Positions 37,132-48,533 of a stretch of 64,000 bases of DNA are shown here, in pieces (the first letter of the stretch is position 1; each line of letters opens with the position of its first letter). This stretch comes from Dichotomocladium elegans. Lineage: Eukaryota > Mucoromycota > Mucoromycetes > Mucorales > Lichtheimiaceae. A program made the translations under genes and the position numbers. Where the stretch lies: the NCBI GenBank assembly GCA_025716815.1, contig JAIXMN010000004.1:310001-374000 (forward strand), in the 5' to 3' direction. Under the pieces are notes generated by a model. That model was not told the DNA's origin. It saw nothing but the letters and a program-made list of their open reading frames with translations, and searched no databases.

Positions 37132-38772
37132 AAAGATTCTTGCGTTGCAGATTCGGAATGCACCGAGGGTGACCCAAACGCTCCTAAACAAAAAAGATGA
37201 TGAAGAACGTGTCCATGACGAGATAAAAACCAAACGAATCTTGAGAGTGGGAAAAAACCAGTAAGATGGCTGATAAGCTATTAAAAAGGATCTATGGCCG
37301 TGATCTTCTTTTTCATGGTCATAGCATCCCCTCGAGATGGAGTGTTCTTGGACATCATCCTAGAAAGCGTATGAAAATATAAAAAGAAGGACGATGCCTT
37401 TCATCCATGCGTCAGATAAGCCTTGGCAAAGAACCGCCTGGATGTGGTACGATTTGTCTACTTTTCAAGGTCCATTTTACTGCCCTCTGAAACGTAGTAC
37501 AACACAGGCGAGAGCAAAAAAATTTTTGTGTAACACTTTGATCTGATACGTCAATCAAAATCTTATTGTCTTTTCCACCTTGGAGACTTGGAAGGGCCAT
37601 GCTGCAGGGTTGGGTATCTATCGATGTGTACCAATGTGAGCCTATAAACTTGGACAAGTTGACCTAACTACAGGCACGACAATGTATTCTGTCACAACGG
37701 TAGCGAAATGTTTCTGCGATGATGATCTGGGTGTGCGCTACTACAGCAGGCCATTTTCTATAGAGCTGGATTACGCCTTTGGATTAAAAAATGCACAGGC
37801 ACGATCGGCGCAGTTAAGGAAGGCGGAGTAGAAAAAGAAGGAACTGGTGCACATGTTATCGCTCTCAGGTACACACACATAAGCACGAAACAGACACATC
37901 CTGTTACTTTCGTATGGATCCTTTTTCGCCCATGAGATTTATCCTTTTTCGCACAAGGAATAGATCACAACAGCGCGCCACACCTTGGGCTCTCTATCCT
38001 TAAATGCAATGCAATCAAGATATCCTTTTTTTTGGGGGGGGGTTAGGGGGAAGGCCAAGAATGATATGCATGTATATAGATTCCCCGACCTCCCCCCTCC
38101 CCATTTTCACCAGCAGCTAACAAGAAATTTTTTGTGACGGATTTCGGTAAAAGGATTAATTCTGGCAGCGAGGGGAAAATCACACTTGCAATGTACAATG
38201 ATTGGGCAACGAAGTCAAGGTCCGTGATGTGCAACAAGGGGTCATGTGCGTGTGCTGCTGAATTCACACACCAAGGTTCAAGGGAGGACAATGGGGAGGA
38301 CGTACAAAAACGGCGGGGCCAGTTAGTACATCGAAGATTGCACGCGATAACGTTTTATCAGAGTTACTGGATAAAATGCATTTACTAACTCGGTCCAGAG
38401 ACTGCGCATGTGCCCGTCTCACTCGTTGATATTCTGCAAACGTCACGTCAGACAGTTCTATGGGCATGGAGCGTTCATAATGGGAGATCGTACGAACATT
38501 CATCGCTGGAGCATATCGTTTTTGCCTCTGGTCGTTCTTTTCAGTGGAGAGGACCATGCTACTGACGTGCATAGGTATCCTGAATCTACACATGGGAGTT
38601 CTTAATGAGGAAACTTCTCTCTCTTGATCTCATGGGTTTTATGCCGAAGCTTTCAGTCTTACCGCTATTGCAATTGTAATTCATCGTCCACTGTCATCCG
38701 TGCTTTCAACTGAAAGGGTACCTTTATTCATATTAGAGTACACGGATGAAAACCGGTATCCAAAATAAAATC

Positions 38773-39150
38773 CTACTTGGCTGCTTGCAGATCGTTTAAT
38801 ATCAAGGGAACAATGGGCTCCACTTCTATCAAACTTGTTCCAGAATTACATTTGGTATCAGGAATGCGATCCTGCTTTATTGCGTCAACGACTCTTTTTC
38901 GATGGCGAGGATTACCTAGAACCTGCTTTGCACTTTTTGGTAATACCAATGTCCCAGGATCTGCCCATTCGCTATCCATATCAGGATGCCATAGAAGGAC
39001 ACTGAAGAATCTCGTGGTTTAGCTAAATGTCTTACAGAAATGAGAAGCGTTGCTTCCGAGCTTGATCTATGCTGGAGGAGATTACATGCTTCTTTGGTTC
39101 GTGCGGTGATCATCGCACACTCCCAGGCATCTATTGCTTTCCTGTGCGAC
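38773..39150 (-). other. Coding-like patch of unknown identity
   Basis: Two adjacent minus-strand frames look protein-like. The first (about 39150-39030) reads NQASHRKAIDAWECAMITAR and continues to SSSEATLLIS just before a GTAAGA donor-like site. The second (about 39015-38773) reads FFSVLLWHPDMDSEWADPGT, then LVLPKSAKQVLGNPRHRKRV and on to a TAG at 38773. A 34-base segment with AG ends separates them, but no donor and acceptor pair joins the frames in phase. It could be an incomplete gene, a frameshifted relic or chance. I do not recognise the family. Confidence 0.3.
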
Positions 39151-40320
39151 GCTTGATTTTCTTTTTCTGTGTATAGTAAATGTCACTTGATCAGTGATTC
39201 TGGGAAATAGTATATTACGCGTTCATTTTTTTTTTTTTTTTTTGCTGTTTGTGCGCCAAAGGCGGTAAAATTTAAACACCAATCGAGATATTTTGGGAGC
39301 GATGTTGAGGAGATTAGAAAAGGATCCTCAGCCTAAAGCAGTAACCAGGTCAAGGAGTTTGAAAATGCCAACGTGCCTCGTTTCCAAAGTGAGGCAAGAA
39401 TGGGTAGCAACGGCACGGCCCGTCCGTGTGTGAAAAGTGTGTGTGCTGGTATTGGTTCGCCCCGAAACATGTTCTTTCCCCCCCTTTTGTTCCCTCGATG
39501 GGCTTTGGTCGCAGAGCATTCCAGCATGCGTAGTTCTTTGCCTCCATGACTCGCTTTTTTTAGTTTATTTTTTTTTTGAAAAAAAAACACAGGAGCACTT
39601 TTTTTGCTGTGAATCATTTTAAGCAGGGCGCGAGACACATTGGCAGAGTATGATATGCGGCTGGGGTGTTGATGAGCGAGGCACTTGACAACTCCTGTAC
39701 GCCGGGGGAACGGGTGGCAAACAAAAACCTCTTTTCTTTTTCCCGTGGATCCATTTTGTACTTTCCTTAGCCAAAAAAAAAAAATCACTCGACGTGCGGA
39801 ATGGAACTGGCCATTTTTTGCGGGTGTTTTGTGCCTCGTCACTCAAGGAGTCGCGAGTCTGTGAGCGCAGGCGGGGCGGGTGTATGTGGGGGGAGGGGTA
39901 AGGGAGGGCCTTTGTAAAATCAAAGCGGACTATGCTTCATTCAGCGTATTTGGGGGGTTTATTGTTCGGATCCAGTTGAGCAGGGAGCATTTCAGGCAAA
40001 GGAGGTGAGAGCGCGAGGACTGTGAATCTGATTTTCCGGGCCAAAAAAAGTCTCCTTTCCCTAAAAACGGCTATAAGCTTTGTGAGCTCTCTTCTTTTTT
40101 CCTCTTCTTTACAAGCTTTCCACGAGCCGTCTTCTTCGCTCTCATCTTCCCTTCTTTCCTTCAGCCGTTCTTCTTGCTCGTCCCAGCTCGTGCATTCCTC
40201 CTTCTTCCTCCCTGTTGCTAACTCCAATTCCAATCCCTAACCCCGCTACCATTTTTTCTTTTGTTTAAAAAAGCCTTAACTTGCCCTTTTCCTCTCTTTA
40301 ACTCACGACTTTGATAAACA

Positions 40321-42066
40321 ATGCCTCAGCGTTCTCCGGAAAACCCTACATCCCCACAGCCTGCTGCTGCATCGGCTGCAACTTCTGAGCATGTGCCTGA
40401 CGAAACAAAGCCTATCGAGCCATCTCCCACGCAGACGCGGAAGCGTACCAGGGCCTCAGCGGAGCAGCTGGCCGTCCTGGAGGATACCTTCTCGGTTAAT
40501 GTGAGCCCGAACAGCAAGCTTCGCAAGCAGCTTGCCGAACGCCTACAGATGAGCGAGCGGTCCATCCAGATCTGGTTCCAGAACCGACGAGCCAAGGTGA
40601 AACACATGCAGAAGCGCGCTCAGATGCAAATGCAGCAGGCGTCCATTCGTGCGCAACTTTATCAATACCACCAGCAACAGTATGGTGTCCATCCGCCCTA
40701 CCAGGGCAGCGGTCTGATGCCCCTCCAGCCGCATCATCACCCTCATCATCACATCCAGCACCAGCAACAGCACCACCACCCACATCACCACCACCATCTG
40801 TACTATCGCCCCTACCCGACCGTCCCACGCATGCCCTTGCCCCGGTCACAGAGCGTCGACCCGTCCCTTGGCGAGCATCGTCCTGCACCATTTTCATCAT
40901 CTTCTGTACCACCCTCTGTGCCAGCAGCAGCTTACCATGCCACACCTACCCCAACACCACCACCTCCGCCTGCATCATGTTACCCGCTCTGGCCAGATAC
41001 TCCACTGCATCCATCCGACTCCATCTCTACATCGCCCATCTCTAACTCCGCCTCGCATTACCAACCATACGTCAACACCACCATACCCACCTTGGTGTCT
41101 GTTCCCGACGCTGGTCCCACAGCCATGCTCACAACGGCCACCGAGGATTACCAGCATATTACGCCGCCAGCTACTGCAGATGTCTGGTGCTCACCTGGTA
41201 ATGTCGCCCCCGCTGCCCCCCTCTATGCATTCGTTAACCAGTGTGCTGGCTTCTCTTTAGATGTCCTTGATCGATCTCAGTCCATTGTAAGCATCGACCC
41301 CAACCAGATGGCTACTGTCGCAGAATTCGGCGCGCCTGCGCAGGATATAAGCAATCCTATTGTGACTACCATCGATCCAACCAACTTGGTGCTCACGCCG
41401 CCCACGAGCACGTCGAGCGGCAGCACGACGAGCGAAACCGAGGAAGATGGAGATGTAGCAGCAGCAGCAGCAGCAGGAACGACGAGCAGCACTCATAGTA
41501 ATAATAGCAATAGCAGCAACAACAGCAGTAGTAATAGTAATAACAATGACATACATCACCATGCCACTGCGGCTACCACGGCTGTCTCACTCAGCGCGAC
41601 AACGCTTACGGTGGGCACATGGCACCGTCTGAAGCTACAATCCGACGATCTGTTGTGCACCTATGAGCCCGACCGACGGCTCTTCTCGTGGGCCATTGCT
41701 GATAATGGGTGTCGCTTCAAGATGGAGACCGCGCTGGGTGCAGTTGCGTCCATAGAATACATTGCTTCGGACTGCGACGTGCTTGCAGACGTCCACTTTG
41801 ACATCTCTGAGCCGCCGTTATTTTACATGGAGCAGAAGGGTGAATGGGTCCAGTGCTCAGATTTCACCGAGCATAAACAGGCGTCTCGGTTCTTCAGACA
41901 TACCCTCAAGGGCATCGCCCATCACATGAAGCAAGAGCTGCTCGGTCTGATACAAAAACACGAAGAGACTCGGCGCATCGTCCGATTTATCGAGACTCCC
42001 ATCCATCCTGACACGCTTTACTGGTCTCAGCCATTTGTGCCTGAACCATGCGCGTTCTTTGGCTGA
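40321..42066 (+). CDS. Homeodomain transcription factor (Hoy1-like, with C-terminal PH-like region)
   Basis: Single-exon, 581 residues. The homeodomain spans about 40-98: KRTRASAEQLAVLEDTF (helix 1), KLRKQLAERLQMSER (helix 2), then helix 3 SIQIWFQNRRAKVKH with the invariant WFQNRR. It has 60-residue typical spacing, not the TALE type. A Gln-rich stretch follows, then His/Gln runs (about 138-165), Pro-rich parts and Ala and Asn/Ser runs near 380-410. Residues about 427-565 are a conserved-looking globular region (VGTWHRLKLQSDDLLCTY, FSWAIADNGCRFKME, FFRHTLKGIAHHMKQELL) that I recall from fungal Hoy1-type homeodomain proteins, where it is described as PH-like. Hoy1 in Yarrowia controls hyphal growth; the role here is inferred. 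Confidence 0.88.
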   Translation: MPQRSPENPTSPQPAAASAATSEHVPDETKPIEPSPTQTRKRTRASAEQLAVLEDTFSVNVSPNSKLRKQLAERLQMSERSIQIWFQNRRAKVKHMQKRAQMQMQQASIRAQLYQYHQQQYGVHPPYQGSGLMPLQPHHHPHHHIQHQQQHHHPHHHHHLYYRPYPTVPRMPLPRSQSVDPSLGEHRPAPFSSSSVPPSVPAAAYHATPTPTPPPPPASCYPLWPDTPLHPSDSISTSPISNSASHYQPYVNTTIPTLVSVPDAGPTAMLTTATEDYQHITPPATADVWCSPGNVAPAAPLYAFVNQCAGFSLDVLDRSQSIVSIDPNQMATVAEFGAPAQDISNPIVTTIDPTNLVLTPPTSTSSGSTTSETEEDGDVAAAAAAGTTSSTHSNNSNSSNNSSSNSNNNDIHHHATAATTAVSLSATTLTVGTWHRLKLQSDDLLCTYEPDRRLFSWAIADNGCRFKMETALGAVASIEYIASDCDVLADVHFDISEPPLFYMEQKGEWVQCSDFTEHKQASRFFRHTLKGIAHHMKQELLGLIQKHEETRRIVRFIETPIHPDTLYWSQPFVPEPCAFFG

Positions 42067-42701
42067 CGGCCCTCCCATTTTCCTCTTTCCTCCGTCCCCA
42101 TCTGTTCAAATCCCTGCTCTCCCTCTTCCTCTTTTGTCTGTTCTGCTTTTTTTCTTTTCTTTTCTTCTTCGCTTTGTATTTTTGTATCATAAAATAAACC
42201 AAAATATGTATATTTTGTTCTGCACACACACGTACACATATAACAAAGACCCCAAAAGGATCTCCAGACGAACACCACTACCATGATCAAAAGATGGTGT
42301 GGCACTGGAAATCACATGGAAGCTTGTTGAGCGAGGGAAAACGTGCACAAACCTCTGCCTGTCTCTCTTCGTTTTCACTTCCCCGTGTAACTGCTTTTCC
42401 CCGAGTTGCGCGGGTCTGGGGAATTGAAATCTTGTCTGGTCTCGCGATCCAGTCTCATAGAGCTTAAACAAGCAGATGATGAAAATGGGATCGCCATATT
42501 AATATAAACAAACCACGGATTCCCTCCCCCTGTTTCTGGCTTTGCGATTGAGAGAGGAGAGACCGAACGCTCCTGTGACCAGCACGCATTTTTCATTGGC
42601 CCTCACCCCCCACAGGGTCATCGATCGGGGTTTAGAGAGACACACAGGGTTCTGAAAAATGATGTGGGCTGTTTGAAGAGGGGAAACCCGGTGGTTTTGC
42701 A
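42067..42701. other. Intergenic region, 0.6 kb
   Basis: The 3' end of the homeodomain gene with pyrimidine-rich DNA and an ATAAAATAAA signal near 42188-42197, then the upstream region of Get1. No other feature. Confidence 0.5.
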
Positions 42702-43643
42702 ATGTATTTTGCTACACTCGTCCTTCTCTACGCATTCATCACAGAAACCTTCTTCATTTTAGGATATTCTTATGTCACTAAAAGAGTAAATGTCCACTCT
42801 TTCACTTCTCCGGCCTGATGGCATCTGGATATGGACATGACTCAAATTCCCTCCCCCATCTCTCTCTCTTTAAGGCCTACCAATGGTACATTCACCTCAC
42901 GGATGACAAAAAGGTCGCTAAGCAGCAGAAATTAAAACGCGATCTGCTGGTTCTCAAGAGTGAACTGGCAAAAACGAGCTCACAGGTAAAAAAAGGGATC
43001 CGCTTGATTTTGTTGGGAATGGCCTTCTCTCGCCCCCCCTCCACCCTCCCGCCCGAGTCGTCAGCCTGTTTTTATCTTTTTTTTTTTGCTTACCCACGCG
43101 CGCCCTTTTTGACATGAAAAAGGATGAGTTTGCAAAGTGGGCCAAAATACGAAGGAAACTTGACAAGGGATTGGCCGATGTCGAAAAGCTGAGTAAGTCA
43201 AAAGCGGGGAGGGGCCTTTATGCTATGCATGTGCGCTCGATCGTTCTGTGTCCATGCTTTTCTCTGACCAAAGGCCGGATAGACTCGGAAATCAACCTTA
43301 ACAAAACGGCATTCGAGCTTCGTACAAAGTCGATCTTGTGGGTTCTTGTGCATGGCACGCGACTGATAATCATTACATGGTACACGCGTTCGGCGGCTTT
43401 CTATCTGCCGCGAGGATGGTTTGGACCGGCCGAATGGTTTTTGTGGTTTCCCATGGCCCCGCGAGGTTCGATGCTTTTCGATTTCTAACGAAAGAATGGA
43501 GACTGATGGGTGAATATGTTTATATAGGTGCGGTGAGTGTGGCCATTTGGATGTCGGCCTGCCGCCAGGTGCTCAAGCAAATCTTCAAGCTGACGAATGA
43601 ATTTATTCTGCCGAAACGCGTTGAGCCTGAAGAGGCACAATAA
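42702..43643 (+). CDS. GET1: Get1/WRB, tail-anchored protein insertion receptor subunit
   Basis: Five exons: 42702-42785, 42875-42985, 43123-43192, 43274-43465, 43528-43643; 190 residues. Exon 1 encodes TM1 (MYFATLVLLYAFITETFFIL). Exons 2-3 encode the cytosolic coiled coil with KRDLLVLKSELAKTSSQDEF and AKWAKIRRKLDKGLADVEKL; the TSSQDEFAKWAKIRRK stretch is the family signature (NMMDEFARYARLERK in human WRB). Two C-terminal membrane segments follow (ILWVLVHGTRLIIITWY and GAVSVAIWMSACRQVL). Get1 with Get2 docks the Get3 ATPase on the ER and inserts tail-anchored proteins. Length and topology match the family. The Loa1-like gene begins 261 bases downstream on the same strand. Confidence 0.92.
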
Positions 43644-43903
43644 AAACAAACCATCGCAACACTAGCAGCCTTACCTCTTGAACAAAGCAGAGACTGTTCC
43701 CTCATCCCATTGCTTCCCGCTACCAAATACTTTTTGACATCATCGTCATCTTTTCCCCTGCCTGAAAATTTTCATAATCACGTGTCCGTTTTGGGGTGAA
43801 CGAACTCACCCTTTTTATTTTTTATTGGGTCACCAGGTTTCATCGCGCACCTGAACGATCTAAACCCCCAACCCTTAGAAACGCGCGAGCGCCCCCACCC
43901 CCC

Positions 43904-45686
43904 ATGGAGAAATATTCACGATGGAGAGTAAAGTGTTCTCGCTTTGACTTGCTGCATTTTGTGCAAGGAAGGTGGTGAGATGTATGTGTGTAGACTCATC
44001 TGTCTATGTAACATAGGATGCCGGCACCGGTATACAGCCATTCCTGCCACCTGTGGTAAGACCTTCCCCGCCCGGGTTTATTCTCGAATGACAAGCACAT
44101 ACTGACGGGGCGAATCGACATGCCTTAGCCGCCACGAACAGAGTCAAACCTATTATCGACACTCTCTAATGTGATCCAGTCCATCGTCGGGCCGATTCAA
44201 GGCGTTATCAAATTGCTGCTTGTCCTGATAATCAGTCTAGTCTATGCTCTTCTTGTTCCTGGCCTGGGCCTCGTACTGGTAATTGGGGAAGGAAGGCGGT
44301 GAGAGATGATGGTCTGTTAGGGCAGACAGGATCGTCGTGTTTTAAGCTTTTCTGTGCTAGACCCCACTTGGTCCTGTACAGCGATTGTGGACTCGGCTCT
44401 TCTCCTTCGTCTTGCTACGATCCGTCCTCTTCTTCAGCGGATTTTTTATCATCAAGAACGATACTGTTTCCCTTCGCCGAGGGTATCTTCCTTTACTTTT
44501 TCCTTCTTGTTCTTCTTTTGTCTTAACAAAGAAAATCTCCATAGAAGCACCCGGACCCTTGGCTCGGCGAGCAAAAGCAAGGATGCAAGGATTCACTCGG
44601 GCGATGTCATTGTCGCAAACTGGTCGTCTTACATTGATGTGATCTATCTCGCATACAAGTGAGTTTCGCCACCAATGGATCCTTCCATTCTTTCTTTCTT
44701 CTCATTATCCAACTCCATCGCGGTGGATGTATTATATCCATCCGGATAGATATCGTCCAGTGTTCACCCAGGTATTTCCCGTAGACGGCAAGAACATTCG
44801 TAGAATAAGTCTATGGCAAGCGATCCGGCTTTGCACCGCGCTGCCTGCGTTGACGCCAGAGGAGGCAGGCGCGCAAAAGAGCAGCCTTTACACGCTCCGT
44901 GAGCTAGCCGAGGAAGCCAAGGAACGACGCTGGGGTCCGGTGATCGTATTTCCTGAGGTAACTCTGGATGAATGCATCTTTTCATTCTGAAGTCCAATTC
45001 CCTTCCCCCCCCAAAAAAAACAGGGCACCACTTCCAATGGTCGGGCGCTTCTTAAATTTGCATCGATTTTCAAATCCTATCAACCCTCTGAACGCGAAGG
45101 ACGTTTTCATGTGTTGACTTTCAAGTAAGCAAAAGATTTATGTATGTTTGTTCTGCCTCGATGAGGTGGAGGAGGTGGAGGAGGGATGCTTTTTTTTTAA
45201 AGGAAATAGTCTTTGGGGAAAGAGAGGAGAGAGGAGCTCAATACTCTGTTGCTAGGTACGAGTATCGCAACATGTCGCCTACGTACACCGTCGGAAATCA
45301 GCTCTGGCATTATATGAAACTTTGCTCACAGGTAAGACGACATGATGTGATTCTTTTCTCTTTTTAATCAGAGGTCTATGGTTGCGTTGTAGTTCTATAA
45401 CAGCTTGACTGTGAAGCGCCTGGCGAGCTGTGATGTTCCATGCAATCCGGCGATGACCTCGTCCCAGCAGGCATCGGATCTGGCGTCCTTGGCTGGCACA
45501 GGCATGGACGATCTCGTTGGTGGCCAGCTTCTTGTCTGTCTGGCCAACATGTCCCGGCTTCGCAAGACAAACCTGAGCATGTCGGATAAGCGCGACTTTA
45601 TGGAATATTATCAAATGCGATATAAGGGCAGTGCACGCAAACAGGAACAACAGGCGATTCGCGCTAGTAATAAAAAGATAAAATGA
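43904..45686 (+). CDS. Lysophosphatidate acyltransferase-like protein, Loa1/Vps66-type
   Basis: Nine exons: 43904-43927, 44017-44055, 44129-44278, 44361-44482, 44545-44658, 44750-44957, 45024-45124, 45256-45331, 45393-45686; 375 residues. The N-terminus MEKYSRWRDAGTGIQPFLPP, assembled from a 24-nt and a 39-nt exon, matches the opening of yeast Loa1. Two membrane segments follow (GVIKLLLVLIISLVYALLVP and the exon 4 FVLLRSVLFFSGFFI). The PlsC-like core has GDVIVANWSSYIDVIYLAYK, where the usual HX4D is replaced as in Loa1, and FPEGTTSNGRALLKF (motif III). Loa1 acylates lysophosphatidic acid with oleoyl-CoA on ER and lipid droplets. Convergent with the Zn2Cys6 gene, 168 bases apart. Confidence 0.88.
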
Positions 45687-45854
45687 ATGGGCCCTGCCGC
45701 TTTTTGAAAAATGCTAATTTCCGAGGTTGGGCAAGGTAACTGGTTCATGGCTTTTGTACATGTGTCTGTATAGACGCGCATGCGCGTACAAGGGATATGG
45801 TACAGATGTTTTGCAAGGGATATATGTGTGTATGTACAATTGAAGGGAAGGGCG

Positions 45855-47829
45855 TTATTGGACCGACTGGGTCAAAAAGTGCTGGGTGACAATAGACTTG
45901 ATTTCGCCGTAATAGGTACTCGGGATCACTGTGGATGTGTTTGGTCGATTAAACCTGTCCACGATGTTGCTGAGCACGACCATGATCCACCGGAGGTTTT
46001 GCTCGGCTCTTGCCCGTATTGTGTTGTTCGCGGCATTCCTGAGCAGCAGAAGGAGATCGGCAACGATCATCACCCAATGAATATCGTTCACACACGGTTC
46101 CTTCTCGAACAGTACGAGCGCGAGCTTCGCGACCGCGTCACAGCAGACCGACACGATCACCAGTGCGTGGTCGCCGTCCAGCCGGCCAAGGCTGGCACCG
46201 GTCAGATCCGCCGTCTCGGGAGGGCTCATGAGCCGCATATGAATGACGATCCAGTATAGGTAATACATCATGTTGAGATACAGGACGCTCGGGAGCTTGC
46301 AGTCTCGGATCCTGTTCATGTCCAGAGTGGACATGATCGGCTGGTCAGCGAGCACATAGGCCCGCGGCAAACTGATCCAATACTCAATCAGCCGCTGCTC
46401 GATGATGGCAATATCGACCTGGGACACATTGTCGATGATGCCGGCGTAGAGGTTTTGGCCAACGATTTCTTCGCGAGTGGTCTTGTCGAACCCGCCAAGC
46501 AACATACTCAGCGCGATCAGGTGCCGGTAGATATCCACCGCGCGAGACAAGGCGCCGTCGACCTTTTCGCTCGGTAGGACGACTGGCGACCCGACTTTCT
46601 TTGACGCTGCTGTGAACTGGTAAATATCGAGCGAGTTGTCCTGCATCGATGCCAGGCTCAGCTCAATGTACCTGATCTGGTAGAAGAGCCTCCGCCATGT
46701 CTCTGCTCGAGCTAGAGAGACAGGATCATCCCAGTCACTCTTTTCCAAAATCGGAACATACGTCGCCTTGAGCTGAATCGCCATCTGCCACGCAAGGGTC
46801 ATCAGGACGCGTGCTTCATCCATCCTGAGATTCGTCATGAGGCAAGACGCCAGGTACCACACCGTTATCATTGTATCCAACGACTCATCCTCGAACAGCA
46901 CCTCCCGTAGCTGGCTGTACGTCTTTTCAAACATCATCGCCGCGAACGCGCCACGGCTGAGGTTCGGAATGGCTATGCTCACATGTTCGCACGGCCCGTG
47001 GGACACAAAGGTCACTACTGCGTTCGCCAGCATCGAATGGGGATTCATCAGGAGGTAGTCGAGAAAGTAGGGCTGCACAAGCAAGGGCGTAAAGTACAGT
47101 GTGCATGAAAAGTACGTATGAATGATCCCACGCTTGACTCGGGTGATGGCAGGTCCGTTATCAAGTGGCTCAAGCGCGCTGATTGTGGTGGATGATGATG
47201 ATGACGACGACGACGCCACAAGACCGTCGGCCGCCTTGACAAATATTCTTACAATCCGATCGATGGGTTGCACCCGTGCTGCGACTGCAAGCAACGTGCC
47301 AGAGCTGGGCGAGCTGTGAAATATTGGCATCTGTCCGAGATCACCAAAGAGGCACGGCCATGTTCCTTCGAGGAACACAAGCATGTCTGTAATGCTCCTA
47401 ACCGAGGTCTCGAGTCGAAGCATTTTCCCCTTTTGGCTTCTGACGGTGAATATTGGCGTCCATTCCCTATATTGTCGTAATGCATGCAATTCAGCCTCCA
47501 TCGATCGCGCCTGTCGCTGCAGTTGACGGATTTCCTCAACAACATGGCGCCGCCGACGCTGCTTCCGCTGCAGAAGTCGAACCATCGTTTTTGGCATTTT
47601 TGGCACCTTTGGCTTATTCGGGTATTTGAAAAGGCACACGAGGTTCATGCGTCGACAACGTTCACAGCTCGTTCCCGTCGGTACTGAGCATCTTCGTCGA
47701 TGTTCTCGACAATTCTCGCCTGTCAATGATTTATATATCAGTATACGCGGTATAATAAAAAGACGCAATAATTAGGGCCGCAATACATGGAGTATGTCGG
47801 GCATATTTTTCGATTGAATTGCTGTTCAT
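45855..47829 (-). CDS. Zn2Cys6 (Gal4-type) transcription factor with fungal-specific middle region
   Basis: Two exons: 47829-47787 and 47719-45855; 635 residues. The intron falls inside the first cysteine codon of the zinc cluster. Joined, the cluster is Cys15-x2-Cys18-x6-Cys25-x7-Cys33-x2-Cys36-x6-Cys43, exactly the binuclear pattern, which supports the splice and the upstream ATG. A basic linker (KMPKTMVRLLQRKQRRRRH) and a short leucine-containing coiled coil (about 70-95) follow for dimerisation. Residues about 170-600 are helical, as in fungal transcription factor regions. It would bind CGG-type DNA half-sites. Target genes are unknown. A small Ser/Asp run lies near 190. Confidence 0.88.
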
Positions 47830-48533
47830 CGTCAATGAAAATCGCACTATTTGAAACCTGAAAGGACGCTGCTTTCATTGAATATAAAAATCGTCGTCAG
47901 CACGGACCGCACACTCCCCTCCTTCGGCTCAATCAGACATCCCCCCCATTTTTCTCTAGGGGAAACGGAGCCTCTATAACCAATCATTTTAATTGTTCTT
48001 ATGGCTTCAATGATTACCTGGCCGATAAAGTGAGGAGTGCTATAATCATGCCAAATACAGAACACATCGTTACAGATTGTCGCTGATCTGTCTGTCTTGG
48101 TACGTATACGCTTCGAGTATCGTAAAAAAGAATACGTCCTCTTGAGAAAGTTCCTAGATATTTTCACCCATGTGTCTTTACGTAGCAGCAGCGGATTAAC
48201 GGCGTAGGGATATCTGAAAAGATGGGCTCGACCACAGACCACTAAACAAGCTCCATCCGGAATAAATCACCTACTTGTCCTAACCGACGAACCATGTATC
48301 CCCCTTTTTTAACTCTAACATCCAACCCCCCGGGAGGTGTTCAAGTCCCTCCCCATCTGCCCGCGCGTTTAAAAAGAAAGTGGTCCGACAAAAAAAAAAT
48401 TGATGACGTCTACTTCAGTGCGGAGCGGGGCAGGAAAAGTAAGCACATCAATAAACACAGGCCTTTCCCTTTACCTTGCTGCCAGCCCTAACGACAAAAA
48501 CCCACCCTCCACCCTCAACTCTTGTCACTAGCA
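47830..48533. other. Divergent intergenic region, 0.7 kb
   Basis: Lies between the Zn2Cys6 and core protein 1 starts. It is C/T-rich near 48470-48530. A 131-codon minus-strand frame here lacks an ATG start and any known motif. Confidence 0.5.

Larger units (their letters stand above)
36382..40320. other. Long gene-poor region upstream of the homeodomain gene, 3.9 kb
   Basis: Contains a GT-rich microsatellite (about 37072-37131), several poly-T tracts (36567-36579, 39227-39243) and one coding-like patch (38773-39150) described separately. The last 300 bases are rich in CTTTCC/TTCTTC pyrimidine runs, a typical leader before the homeodomain ATG at 40321. Nothing else is supported. Confidence 0.5.

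Noticed and set aside
45780..46259. 159-codon frame antisense to the Zn2Cys6 gene
   Set aside because: Shadow of the coding strand; no independent start or domain.
47847..48242. 131-codon minus-strand frame upstream of the Zn2Cys6 gene
   Set aside because: Starts with GTG, has no known motif and covers the leader region of a well-supported gene.
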